Origin: Alisma plantago-aquatica
Lineage: Eukaryota; Streptophyta; Magnoliopsida; Alismatales; Alismataceae
Assembly (NCBI GenBank): GCA_963693085.1
Contig: OY856409.1
Coordinates: forward strand, 297,907,558-297,971,557
Length of the DNA stretch: 64,000 nt
Direction of reading: 5' to 3'
Part shown: positions 1 through 10,000 of the stretch, one piece after another
Layout of the letters: the number at the start of each line of letters is the position of its first letter
How positions within the stretch are numbered: position 1 is the stretch's first letter
The notes under the pieces: generated by a model
Told to the model about the DNA's origin: nothing
Databases searched by the model: none
What the model saw: the letters and a program-made list of their open reading frames with translations, nothing else
Position numbers and translations under genes: made by a program

Positions 1-282
1 CACGATCTCGCTCTTCACGGTCCTAAGACTACATGGCCTTTTCACAGTTCTGAAACCGTGTGAACCTCTTCACAGTCTTGAGACCGTGATGCTTGCACAA
101 TCTACACACCACTCACCATTCATACAATAATTCTATTAGCATTAAATCTCAATTCTTTCTAATATGATTCCTTGTGAACACTTTATAGGATGGCCTCACC
201 TGCGAAGGAAATCACTAAAGCAACCCATTAGACCAAAGAACATTTTTTGGAGCGCTGAGATAGACTCCAACACATTATTGAC

Positions 283-783
283 ATGTGCGCAAAGACAGGA
301 AAAACTCCAGCTAAACTGCCCCAGGTCCTTCACGACCTTGAGTGCATCAACAAATGTCTGGCTGAGGTCCTAGTGGAGGACCTCAAAGTTCTTTCCTCAA
401 CTGATGAAGGCTCTGACTACGTACCAAACTCTAGTGAAGAATCCCCAACCAACAAGTCAAAGGGGAAGAGGAAGGCCCAGGAGGCTGCAAAGGAACGACC
501 AACCAAAAGATGGGCAAGGAAACAAGTCCAGCCCACAACTTCCAGGGAACCAATCCTGGCAGGACAAGCTACTCCTCCTGCTACCACTGCCGTAGCAACA
601 CCAACCGATCTTCAAATTCAACATCTGGAGGTTGGTGACGAAATTATACAACCGACAAAATACATCTGCTCTACCATACTGAAGAGATGGGAGTCTACAA
701 CAGAGTTCTTGCCCTTCTCGATGAGGCAAACCTCTCCATGCTCTGCTTTTTCACTGAGAATTCTTCTCTTGAGCCCACAATAG
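283..783 (+). pseudogene. N-terminal basic/coiled-coil region of transposon protein, copy A
   Basis: An open frame of 166 codons with a helical, charged start (residues ~1-40), an acidic patch containing EGSDYVP, and then a very basic segment (KSKGKRKAQ, PTKRWARK) that resembles a nuclear-localisation or nucleic-acid-binding tail. The same frame recurs at 5073-5612. A possible start ATG (190, context ATGGCCTCACC) lies in a different frame, so at least one frameshift separates the start from this block. I do not recognise a named domain. By position it is the N-terminal or gag-like part of the element whose next domain is the plant transposon protein domain. Confidence 0.5.
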
Positions 784-859
784 AATTCTTCACTCACCTT
801 ACCAAAGAACCAGTGGAAGCCAAAGACAAACAAAGGGATGGGGTGAACACAAACTCATA

Positions 860-1498
860 ACCTCACTTTTTGGAAAGAAGGTTATATTGACTAAAAACCT
901 ATTGAACAAAATCTTTATTGACAACCCTGACCAGCTTAAGAAGGCTATGGAAGTAGGTCTGGATCACTCACGGTTCAACAGACATACTTTCTAGAAGTCT
1001 TTGACTGGAATCCCCAGTTATGATTCCAAGACCTACAAAGCCTCCAACATTCACTCCTGTCTGGTACGAACATTGCATAGGATTATAGCATGCACACTAT
1101 TCCCTAGAATAGAGAGTGGGAATGTTCTCATCTCGAACCTCTTCATACTATGGTCCATCCTAAAGGGGCAGGCGGTCAATATCGGATGGCAATTCATACA
1201 TAACCATACATCTTATGCCCCCGGGAGGAAAATCTGCATGGGTGGTCACGTGACTACAATCCTAAAGTACCACAAGATGGACAAACCACTCAAGAACTGC
1301 ACTTTGATAAAGGGTGATAACCTAACCAATGAGCAGATTCTAAAAAACACCTATATCATAAAAGAGAAGGACGCCAAACTCCACTATGTTTTCTGCCCCA
1401 CTGTCAAAGCATCTAGGACGCTGTTACCGCTTCCCGAACTCACCAATTACGATAAAGACAAGTATCTCTTCACTGAAGAGGATCTTGCAAACCTATAA
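860..1498 (+). pseudogene. 'Putative plant transposon protein' domain, copy A
   Basis: The frame reads through LTKNLLNKIFID and then, after an in-frame TAG at 992-994, through a 165-codon stretch. That stretch has the pattern of the plant transposon protein domain (the family called Transposase_32/PTTP): LVRTLHRIIACTLFPR, then LILWSILKGQ-like hydrophobic helix residues, then a Tyr/Gly stretch ending in HVTTILKYHKM. The family is known from plant transposons and retroelement-like ORFs, and its biochemical role is not established. It ends at TAA 1496-1498. Copy B has the same stop codons, so the breaks predate the duplication. There is no usable ATG at the start of the domain, and 1001 is only a TTG. 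Confidence 0.6.
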
Positions 1499-1693
1499 GC
1501 CTCTGTAACAAGGAAGGGACAACATGCGAAAGAAGGACAAATGGAGCAAAGTGCTACTACCCCCGTGACTAAAGCAAAGAAAATAGCGGTGGTATGTTTG
1601 TCCAAACTACGCATACAAAGCCAACAATAGTCAGAGACGCACACCTCCAAGATCACCCCAGGGGTAGAGCACCCCCATAATGAGGACAACATC

Positions 1694-2233
1694 TTGAACC
1701 TGACATCAGACTCCTTCACATTAGGTCTCGATGTTGGGACCACACCTACATCTGCCTCCACCATCCTAGGGATAGAGGGGTCGAGACCTATATCCTCCAC
1801 CAATCCTCCATCTTCCACCACTCCGCTATCTTCCACCATTCTGCTATCTTCCACCATTCTACACCACACCACTCTTCCACCATTTTCCACAATACTATCT
1901 ACCAACATTCCATTCTCCACATCTTCAACTTCTATCACATCTTCTGATTCACTCCTTTTCTCAGCGGGCGAGCCCATTTTCACCTCAATGCCCAATCTTA
2001 CCTTCACCTCTACCACCTTCCCTCTTGCATACCCATTTCCACCTTCCATAACCAGGATGTCACCACCACTCTCATCCGCCACCACCCTGATACTGTTAGT
2101 GACTCCCTCTACAGTCGCTACACTTTTTGCGGGTCCATCAATGGTGTCTCTCTCACAAGGCACCACCGCCCTTCCACCCGGACCCCAGCCACCCCACCCA
2201 TCCTCCACCGGGGTCCCATTTTCACAAGTCTAA
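1694..2233 (+). pseudogene. Ser/Thr/Pro-rich linker frame, copy A
   Basis: The 179-codon frame is built almost only of Ser, Thr, Pro and Leu, with short repeats of SSTI/STILS encoded by imperfect 15-base units (TCTTCCACCATTCTG and variants) near 1790-1870. It sits between the transposon protein domain and the coiled coil, in the same order in copy B (6523-7056), and is best read as a flexible linker of the element protein. The opposite strand is also open here (1447-2208), but that frame has no recognisable domain and is rejected as coding. At 2302-2320 a pyrimidine-rich stretch ending in TGCAG looks like a splice acceptor. Confidence 0.4.
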
Positions 2234-2479
2234 GAGGCATTCAGACGTCAATTCGATGCTATTCGAACCCTCCTTTCCGATCCTTCTAACATCTTACAAT
2301 CTATTTTTCTTATGTGCAGGGGATTTCTATGCAACATCGACAAGAAGACTCACACCTTACCAGACCTTCTCACAAGCATTCAATAATGATAGGAAGCAGC
2401 GATCTAGCAAGTCAACCTCATTGACGATCGCTTACATACCCTGCTAGAGTTGATGCTTAGCATGAAAAGCTAGCAAGAA

Positions 2480-3237
2480 ATGTTAGTCCAGCAAGTCGAC
2501 TGGGTCACCAAGCAAACACAACCTTTACTTGAGACCCTTCGCCAGCTTCAGCAGCAACAAGTTGCAATGAGCACACATATGGATCGCATGGAAAGTAGCC
2601 TCACACAACTCATCCACCGCCAGGAGGAGCATGCAAATGACGCTTTAGATCAGCTACAAACAAAAGTGACTGATCTAACAACACCACTCCTCTCCGATGA
2701 AGCACGATACACAAATCTCAAGGAAAGCCACGACGCATTGCTCGAAACCCATGGGCACGTGCAAGTGGCACTTGAAGAATTACAAGCGCTCCATAGGCGA
2801 TGCAAGAAAGCATCGAAAAAAAGAACAAAGACAAGGCAGAGGATGATGAAGATGAAAAAGATGATGATTCTGACTCCTCAGCTGACTCGAACGCCGACAG
2901 ATCTTCTTCATACGACCAACCAGACAACCCAGACAATGCTGGGGAGGGCACCAGCCGAGGAGCAATTAAAACAGAAAGGGGAAACAGTGGAGATCACCAG
3001 AAGAGTGGTAGCAAAGACCACCGTGCTCCCGACACCAACAACAACATAACAATTTCATATGCAGACCAATTCTTCAGTTTTTCTGCTATGGGCTCTCTGG
3101 GAGACACAGCCAAAGACACATCTTTTGTTGAGTTTTAACAATGCATCTTGGAAACCAGCACTAGCCCACTCACAATAGCTATCAACTTTCAAGAACCATC
3201 TGCTCTGGAGCAAGCTGCAGTCCTTCCCCCAGAATAG
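2480..3237 (+). pseudogene. Coiled coil plus acidic tail of transposon protein, copy A
   Basis: The first frame (2480 to ~2800) has strong heptad character: leucines and glutamines in LETLRQLQQQQ, MESSLTQLIHRQEE, and further Leu-rich helices to ALEELQALH. Near 2800 coding shifts frame into an acidic run (DDEDEKDDDSDSSADS), followed by polar residues and MGSLGDTAKDTS. An in-frame TAA at 3136-3138 interrupts it, and the open reading ends near 3237. The coiled coil suggests self-association, and the acidic tail precedes the protease module. Copy B has the same parts at 7309-8068. Confidence 0.5.
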
Positions 3238-3249
3238 GAGGATTCTGAC

Positions 3250-4107
3250 AGAGTGAGTCTCGACACTAACGATAGACTCGACTCTAACTTTGATAAGAAT
3301 GAAGATCTTCCACAATATTTTGATGATGATGAACATACTTCACTTCCTCCTCCAGAAGACCTTCCCCCGCCGCCACCTCTACCTCACTAGATGAATGACT
3401 TAGATATGGCGACCATATCTACATTAGATGTTCATGACATCTTCATCCTGAACACTATTGTAGACGATGCCAAGGACGGGGTGGGGGACATCCTCTATAA
3501 TAACACAAAGATAGAGCGCAAGTTGACACATGAAGATTTTCATGTTCTTCTACGACCTTAGTCGGCAGTGAAGATAGCCATCTTCTGTGTCCTGCTTACC
3601 AGTTCTATAGAGGAATTTCAGAGCCCGAAGAAAAAGCAGCCAATTTTCAACATTTCACCTGCTTTAGCAATATGCTTATTAAACAAGGACTTACAGGCAA
3701 AGTCCATCAAGCGGCTGCAAACGGGTCTTGCTAGAAAGGCACGCTACATCACATCACCTTTCAATGTTTCTGGCCACTGGCTCCTTATGATTGTTGACAT
3801 CGAGGCCTGCGACACAAAGGTGTACAATTTCTATGCCAGTGAGCTTAAGGCGGGAAACATTAACTTCGTTGGTTCAGAAGCCAATGAAGTATGATGCATT
3901 CCCTTCCTGCTTCTCAAAGTCATATGGCCTGCCTTCCCATCTCTTACACACGACTGGAACCAACCATGGTTCAGAATCATCAACCCAACCATTCAGACGC
4001 TAGAAGGCTCAGGGGATTGTGCTCTCTGCACAATCAGATTCACTGAGGTGCTTAACAAACACATCCCCTTTACCGCGCTAGCTAAGGAAGACATGCACAC
4101 TTTTTGA
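3250..4107 (+). pseudogene. Ulp1-like cysteine protease module 1, copy A (broken)
   Basis: After a proline-rich lead (LPPPPPLPH), the frame resumes at 3568 and reaches FNVSGHWLLMIVD, the His-Trp signature of C48 (Ulp1/SENP-like) proteases, with the His codon at 3775-3777. An in-frame TGA at 3892-3894 follows. The same frame stays open behind it to 4107 and encodes a Trp-rich stretch and GSGDCALCTIRF, which has the position and look of the catalytic Asp-Cys motif (Cys codon 4018-4020). The acidic residue normally found ~17 residues after the His is not evident in VYNFYASEL. Known family role: SUMO-type deconjugation. Transposon-borne copies are common in plants, with unknown targets. Confidence 0.6.
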
Positions 4108-4207
4108 GGATGATATGCCATGGAACTCATTTATAACAGACGGTTATTCAAGGACCCGACAATGGGACATGATGACGTACCCCACTATCTATTCTCTCTC
4201 ATGCAAC

Positions 4208-4671
4208 TTTGCATGTACTCCTTACTTCTAGTCCTCGCCGCCTACAACACCATCACCATATGTGCCTCCTTCTCTGCCGCCTACAACACCATCATCATCC
4301 GCACCCGCCTCTATCGCGGTCGTGCCATTTCTTCCTAGCTTCAAGCTTCTTCACCCTTTTTTGTGGTTGCTCACATTGCCATGTAGAGAGGTGATTTCTG
4401 CCATCATCTTCACTGCCATCATCACCGACTTCTCTTCTTTGCCATCACCGTACCTTTGGCCATCGCCGCATGCATCCATGGCCATCGATGCTTTCATCGT
4501 CACCGCCGCTTTGCCTCCCTTCTTCCATAATCAACCACCTGCGTGCTTCTCGCAGTCCTGAGATCGCGAGACCTCCTCGCAGTTTTGAAACCGAGCGATC
4601 CTCACGATTTTGAAACCAAGTGACCCTCACGGTCTTGAAACCATATATATGGTTTTGTCCCTTAACGATTT
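4208..4671. other. Junction region between copies A and B, noncoding
   Basis: The sequence is unrelated to the 3' part of copy B. It holds a 19-base repeat GCCGCCTACAACACCATCA at 4237-4255 and 4276-4294, and Cys/His/Pro-type low-complexity reading. From about 4555 it carries short pieces of the form TTTTGAAACCG / CCTCACGGTC that lead into the minisatellite. It may be the 5' leader or promoter region of copy B. Confidence 0.45.
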
Positions 4672-4857
4672 TTACCCCTCGTAGTTTCACTCCTCGCGGT
4701 TTCACTCCATGCAGTTTCGCTCCTTGCTATTTTACCCCTCACGGTTTCACTCCACGCGGTTTCACCCTTCACAATTTTTACCCCTCACGTTTTAACTCCA
4801 CGTGTTTTCGCTCCTCGCTGTTTGACTCTTCACGGTCTCGCTCTTCACGGTCCTAAG
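4672..4857 (+). repeat. 15-bp minisatellite
   Basis: About twelve degenerate units of consensus CCTCACGGTTTCACT follow one another (for example CCTCGCGGTTTCACT, CCACGCGGTTTCACC, CTTCACGGTCTCGCT). Because 15 is divisible by three, the plus strand reads as a pentapeptide repeat (FTPRG/FTPRS). Its last units run into the start of copy B, and the beginning of the window matches this last part, so copy A probably had the same array upstream. Confidence 0.85.
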
Positions 4858-5019
4858 ACTACATGGCCTTTTCACAGTTTTGAAACCGTGTGAACCTCTT
4901 CACAGTATTGAGACCGTGATGCTTGGACAATCTACACACCACTCACCATTCATACAATAATTCTATTAGCATTAAATCTCAATTCTTTCTAATATGATTC
5001 CTTGTGAACACTTTATAGG

Positions 5020-5612
5020 ATGGCCTCACCTGTGAAGAAATCACTGAAGCAACCCATTGGACCAAAGAACATTTGTTGGAGTGCCAAGATAGGCTCCAAC
5101 ACATTGTTGACATGTGCGCAAAGACAGGCAAAACTCTAGCTAAACTGCCCCAGGTCCTTCACGACCTTGAGTGCATCAACAAATGTCTGGCTGAGGACCC
5201 AGTGGAGGACCTCGAAGATCCTTCCTCAAATGATGAAGGCTCTGACTACGTACCAAACTTCAATGAAGAATCCCCAGCCAACAAGTCAAAGGGGAAGAGG
5301 AAGGCCCAGGATGCTGCAAAGGAACGACCAACCAAAAGATGGGCAAGGAAACAAGTCCAGCCCACGACTTCCAGGGAAACAATCCTGGCAGGACAGGCTA
5401 CTCCTCCTGCTACCACTGCCGCAGTAACACCAACCGATCTTCAAATTCAACATCTGGAGGTTGGTGACGAAATTATACGACCGACAAAATACATCTTCTC
5501 TACCATACTGAAGAGATGGGAGTCTACAACAGAGTTCTTTCCCTTCTCGAAGAGGCAAACCTCTCCAAGCTCTGCTTTTTCACCGAGAATTCTTCTCTTG
5601 AGCCCACACTAG
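5020..5612 (+). pseudogene. N-terminal basic/coiled-coil region, copy B
   Basis: The likely start is ATG at 5020 (MASPVKKSLKQP). Coding then moves to the frame opened at 5073 (MLECQDRLQHIVDMCAKTG), implying a frameshift between 5060 and 5075. As in copy A, a helical start is followed by acidic EGSDYVP and a basic tail (KSKGKRKAQ, PTKRWARK). I see no named domain. By position it is a gag-like or DNA-binding N-terminus of the element protein. Confidence 0.5.
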
Positions 5613-5689
5613 AATTCTTCACTCACCTTACCAAAGAACCAGTGGAAGCCAAAGACAAACAAAGGGATGGGGTGAACGCAAACTCATAA

Positions 5690-6327
5690 CCTCACTTTTC
5701 AGAAAGAAGGTTATATTGACTAAAAACCTATTGAACAAAATCTTTATTGACAACCCTTACCAGCTTAAGAAGGCTATGGAAGTAGGTCTGGATCACTCAC
5801 GGTTCAACAGACATACTTTCTAGAAGTCTTTGACTGGAATCCCCAGTTACGATTCCAAGACCTACAAAGCCTCCAACATTCACTCCTGTCTGGTACGAAC
5901 ATTGCATAGGATTATAACAGGTACACTATTCCCTAGAATAGAGAGTGGGAATGTTCTCATCTCGAACCTCTTCATACTATGGTCCATCCTAAAGGGGCAG
6001 GCGGTCAATATCGGATGGCAATTGATACATAAACATACATCTTATGCCCCCGGGAGGAGAATCTTCATGGGTGGTCACGTGACTACAATCCTGAAGTACC
6101 ACAAGATGGACAAACCACTCAAGAACTGCACTTTGATAAAGGGTGATAACCTAACCAATGAGCAGATTCTAAAAAACACCTATATCATAAAAGAGAAGGA
6201 TGCAAAACTCCACTATATTTTCTGCCCCACTGTCAAAGCATCTAGGACGCTGTTACCGCTTCCCGAACTCGCCAATTATGATAAAGACAAGTATCTCTTC
6301 ACTGAAGAGGATCTTGCAAACCTATAA
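5690..6327 (+). pseudogene. 'Putative plant transposon protein' domain, copy B
   Basis: Same domain as at 860-1498: LTKNLLNKIFID before an in-frame TAG (5821-5823), then the 165-codon frame 5830-6327 with LVRTLHRIITGTLFPR and HVTTILKYHKM. The pattern matches the plant Transposase_32/PTTP family. Differences from copy A are mostly conservative (for example ACTLFPR versus TGTLFPR). The frame ends at TAA 6325-6327. Confidence 0.6.
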
Positions 6328-6522
6328 GCCTCTGTAAAAGGGAAGGGACAACATGCGAAAGAAGGACAAATGGAGCAAAGTGCTACTGCCCCTGTGACTA
6401 AAGCAAAGAAAATAACAGTGGTATGTTTGTCCAAACTACGCATACAAAACCAACAATAGTCAGAGACACCCACCTGTAATATCACCCCAGGGGCAGAGCA
6501 CCCCCATAATGAGGACAACATC

Positions 6523-7056
6523 TTGAACCTAACATCAGACTCCTTCACATTAGGTCTGGATGTTGGGACCACACCTACATCTGCCTCCACCATCCTAGGG
6601 ATAGAGGGGTCGAGACCTCTATCCTCCACCAATCCTCCATCTTCCACCACTCTGCTATCTTCCACCATTCCACTATCTTTCACCATTCTACACCACACCA
6701 CTCTTCCACCATTTTCCACAATACTATCTACCAACATTCAATTCTCCACATCTTCAACTTCTATCACATCTTCTGATTCACTCCTTTTCTCAGCGGGCGA
6801 GCCCATTTTCACCTCAACGCCCAATCTAACCTTCACCTCTACCACCTTCCCTCTTGCATACCCATTTCCACCTTCCATAATCGGGATGTCACCACCACTC
6901 TCATCCGCCACCACCCTAATACTGTTAGTGACTCCCTCTCCAGTCGCTACACTTTTTGCGGGTCCATCAATCGTGTCTCTCTCACAAGGCACCACCGCCC
7001 TTCCACCCGGACCCCAGCCACCCCACCCATCCTCCACCGGGGTCCCATTTTCATAA
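6523..7056 (+). pseudogene. Ser/Thr/Pro-rich linker frame, copy B
   Basis: Counterpart of 1694-2233: 177 codons dominated by Ser, Thr, Pro and Leu with short repeats, located between the transposon protein domain and the coiled coil. It stops at TAA 7054-7056, two codons before the copy A stop. A pyrimidine-rich stretch ending in TGCAG (7131-7149) is conserved with copy A and could be an intron acceptor. Confidence 0.4.
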
Positions 7057-7308
7057 GTTGAAGAGGCATTCAGACGTCAATTTGACGCTATTTGAACCCT
7101 CCTTTCCGATCTTTCTAACATCTTATAATCTATTTTTTCTTATGTGCAGGGGCTTTCTATGCAACATCGACAAGAAGACTCACGCCTTACCGGACCTTCT
7201 CACAAGCATTCAATAATGACAGGAAGCAGCGATCTAGCAAGTCAACCTCATTGACGATCACTTACATACCCTGCCAGAGTTGATGCTTAGCATGAAAAGC
7301 TAGTAAGA

Positions 7309-8068
7309 AACGTTAGTCCAGCAAGTCGACTGGGTCACCAAGCAAACACAACCTTTGCTTGAGACCCTTCGACAGCTTCAGCAGCAACAAGTTGCAATGA
7401 GCACACATATGGATCACATGGAAAGTATCCTCACACAGCTCATCCACCGCCAGGAGGAGCATGCAAATGATGCTTTAGATCAGCTACAAACAAAAGTGAC
7501 TGATCTAACAACACGACTCCTTTCCGATGAAGCACGATACACAGATCTCAAGGAAAGCCATGACACATTGCTCGAAACCCATGGGCACGTGCAAGTGGCA
7601 CTTGAAGAATTATAAGCGCTCCATAGGAGAAGCAAGAAAGCATCGAAACAAAAGAACAAAGATAAGGCGGAGGATGACAAAGATGAAAAAGATGATGATT
7701 CTGACTCCTTAGCTGACTCGAACGCCGACAGATCTTCTTCAGACGACCAACCAGACAACCCATGCAATGCTGGGGAGGGCACCAATCGAGGAGCAATTAA
7801 AATAGAAAGGGGAGACAGTTTAGATCACCAGAAGAGTGGTAGCAAAGACCACCATGCTCCCGACACCAACGGCAATGTAACAATGTCATATGCAGACCAA
7901 TTCTTCAATTTTTCTACTATGGGCTCTCTGGGAGACACAGCCAAAGACACATTTTTTGCTGAGTTTCAACAATGCATCCTGGAAACCAGCACTAGCCCGC
8001 TCACATTAGCTATCACTTTTCAAGAACCATCTGCTCTAGAGCAAGCTGCAGTCCTTCCCCCAGAATAG
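7309..8068 (+). pseudogene. Coiled coil plus acidic tail, copy B
   Basis: Counterpart of 2480-3237. The Leu/Gln heptads (LETLRQLQQQQ, ALDQLQTKVTDL) run to a TAA near 7615. After a shift of frame comes the acidic, Ser-rich part, then YADQFFNFSTMGSLGD and QEPSALEQAAVLPPE to the stop at 8066-8068. Here the tail frame 7883-8068 is uninterrupted, whereas copy A has a TAA in it. Confidence 0.5.
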
Positions 8069-8083
8069 GAGGATTCTGACAGA

Positions 8084-8945
8084 GTGAGTCTCGACAGTAA
8101 CGATAGACTCGACTCTGACTATGACAAGAATGAAGATCTGCCACAATATTTTGATGACGATGAACAGACTTCACTTCCTCCTCCAAAAGACCTTCCCCCG
8201 CCGCCACCTCTACCTCACAAGATGCATGACTTAGATATGGAGACCATCTCTACATTAGATGTTCATGACATCTTCATCCTGAACAGTATTGTAGACGATG
8301 CCAAGGATGGGGTGGGGGACATCCTCTATAATAACACAAAGACAAAGTGCAAGTTGACACATGAAGATTTTCGTTGTTCTTATACGACCTCAGTCGGCAG
8401 TGAAGATAGCCATCTTCCGTGTCCTGCTTGCCAATTCTATAGAGGAATTTCGAAGCCCGAAGAAAAAGCAGCTAGTTTTCAACATTTCACCTGCTTTAGC
8501 AATATGCTTATTAAACAAGGACTTACAGGCAAAGTCCATCAAGCGGCTGCAAACGGGTCTTGCAAGAAAGGCACGCTACATCACAACGCCTTTCAATGTT
8601 TCTGGCCACTGGCTCCTTATGATTGTTGACACCGAGGCCTACGACACCAAGGTGTACAATTTCTATGCCAGTGAGCTTAAGGTGGGAAACATTAACTTCA
8701 TTGGTTCAGAATCCAGAGAAGCATGATGCATTCCCTTCCTGCTTCTCAAAGTCATATGGTCCGCCTTCCCATCTCTTGCACACGACTGGAACCAACCATG
8801 GTTCAGAATCATCAACACAACCATTCAAATGCTAGAAGGCTCAGAGGATTGTGCTCTCTGTACAATCAGATTCACTGAGGTGCTTAACAGACACATCCCC
8901 TTTACCGAGCTAGCTAAGGAAGACATGCACACTTTATGGGGATGA
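8084..8945 (+). pseudogene. Ulp1-like cysteine protease module 1, copy B (broken)
   Basis: An acidic and proline-rich lead (QYFDDDEQ, LPPPPPLPH) is followed, after a frame change near 8361-8390, by the protease body. The His-Trp pair lies in SGHWLLMIVD (His codon 8607-8609), with TGA at 8724-8726. The same frame continues to TGA 8943-8945 with a Trp-rich segment and GSEDCALCTIRF (Cys codon 8850-8852). The Cys motif resembles the family's DCG pattern but has Ala for Gly. The usual acidic residue after the His looks replaced (VYNFYASEL). The fold is therefore recognisable, but catalytic competence is doubtful even without the stops. A 58-codon linker (8946-9121) leads to module 2. Confidence 0.6.
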
Positions 8946-9118
8946 TACGCCATGGAGCTCATTTGTAAAAGACGGTTCTTCAAGGACCCGACAATGGGAC
9001 ATGACGATGTACCCCACTATCTATTCTCTGTCATCCAACATCCTCAAAAGAAACCATTCAGACAAGTTCTAAAGGAGTTGGAGCAACAAAAACAACAGAC
9101 CGCCATGGTCCCAGAAAA

Positions 9119-10000
9119 ATGACAATGGGACCCCTAACTTTTGATATGGTAGAAGATAAGGGGGACATAGATCTGCTAACAGGAGCTACCATTAATAGAT
9201 CCTCCAATGATATGGTGCCTCTATCTAATATACCTCCGACATTCCCAAACTTCGACCTTGCTGCATGCAAGAGTCTTTTAGATAATGAACTCAGACTCAT
9301 CATGTCCCGACTATATGCAGAAAATGATGAGCTTGTTTTCCTTGAAGGGAATATTTGTATAATGGCCTATGCACTCCGTGAGACCGTACAAGTGAAACAT
9401 TCAATGTCCATGAGCGTGATGGTTGCCTACCAATATCTTCTAGCAGGGGACTTGCCTACGATTTACATGGCATCAACATACTTGAAAGATGATTTACTCA
9501 TCTCAAAGAACTTCGAAACCACAGAAGCCCTTATCTCATATCTTAAACATACGAATTTAAAGCTACTCTTATTTCCATTCCTTCACTCGAAGCATGGGAT
9601 GTTGCTGGCAACGAACCTATATAACAGAACTACAATTATCTATAATAGTTCTGATAGCCAGGTCAATATAAACCTGAGAGAGTATGACATCATAGCAAAG
9701 ACACCCACAGAGGAAGTGGCAAAGGATTGTGTTGAATGACTACACGATCTTCTCGACGAACACATTAAGGCATACAATAGAGAACATTTCAAGCACCCAA
9801 CCTTCTACCACAGATGTCCCCAGCAAATTAGAGAATCAAATGATTGTGGATTCCACATTCTTTACTGGATGTATATCCTCACCATTCTTGGTAAACACAT
9901 TCAGGACATGACGGGCGTGGACTATCACACATTACGGGGGAAGTTCGCCACCAATTTGCTCTGTTCTCATGGAGCCAACAAGGGTTTAACAAAACCTTGA
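9119..10000 (+). pseudogene. Ulp1-like cysteine protease module 2 (one in-frame TGA)
   Basis: A second C48-type module, present only in copy B. The 206-codon frame has MSVMVAYQYLL (substrate-groove helix region) and LLLFPFLHSKHGMLLATN with the presumed catalytic His at residue 159. The presumed Asp is at residue 179 in YNSSDS. After an in-frame TGA at 9737-9739 the same frame runs to TGA 9998-10000 and carries CPQQIRESNDCGFHILYWM, with the oxyanion Gln (9821-9826) and catalytic Cys (9845-9847). All four expected catalytic positions are thus visible, unlike module 1. Family role: SUMO-type isopeptidase. Here it is a transposon passenger or element protein with unknown target. The C-terminus ends in SHGANKGLTKP. 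Confidence 0.65.

Larger units (their letters stand above)
1..4207 (+). repeat. Large direct repeat, copy A (3'-truncated transposon unit)
   Basis: This stretch is nearly the same as 4831-9039 at an offset of about 4830 bases, with scattered substitutions and small indels. Both copies hold the same series of broken reading frames in the same order. Similarity stops abruptly at 4207 (counterpart 9039), inside coding that continues in copy B, so copy A has lost its 3' part. Its 5' limit lies outside the window, because position 1 already matches 4831. Confidence 0.93.
4831..9039 (+). repeat. Large direct repeat, copy B (longer copy of the unit)
   Basis: Second copy of the unit at 1-4207, in the same orientation. 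Unlike copy A it continues without a break past 9039 into a second Ulp1-like module ending at 10000. The parts line up domain by domain, and many stop codons are shared, so the unit was already decayed when it was copied. Confidence 0.93.

Noticed and set aside
1447..2208. 253-codon minus-strand frame, Val/Glu/Gly-rich, also partly in copy B
   Set aside because: It is the mirror of the Ser/Thr/Pro-rich plus-strand linker (low-complexity codons leave the other strand open). It is broken differently in copy B and shows no domain.
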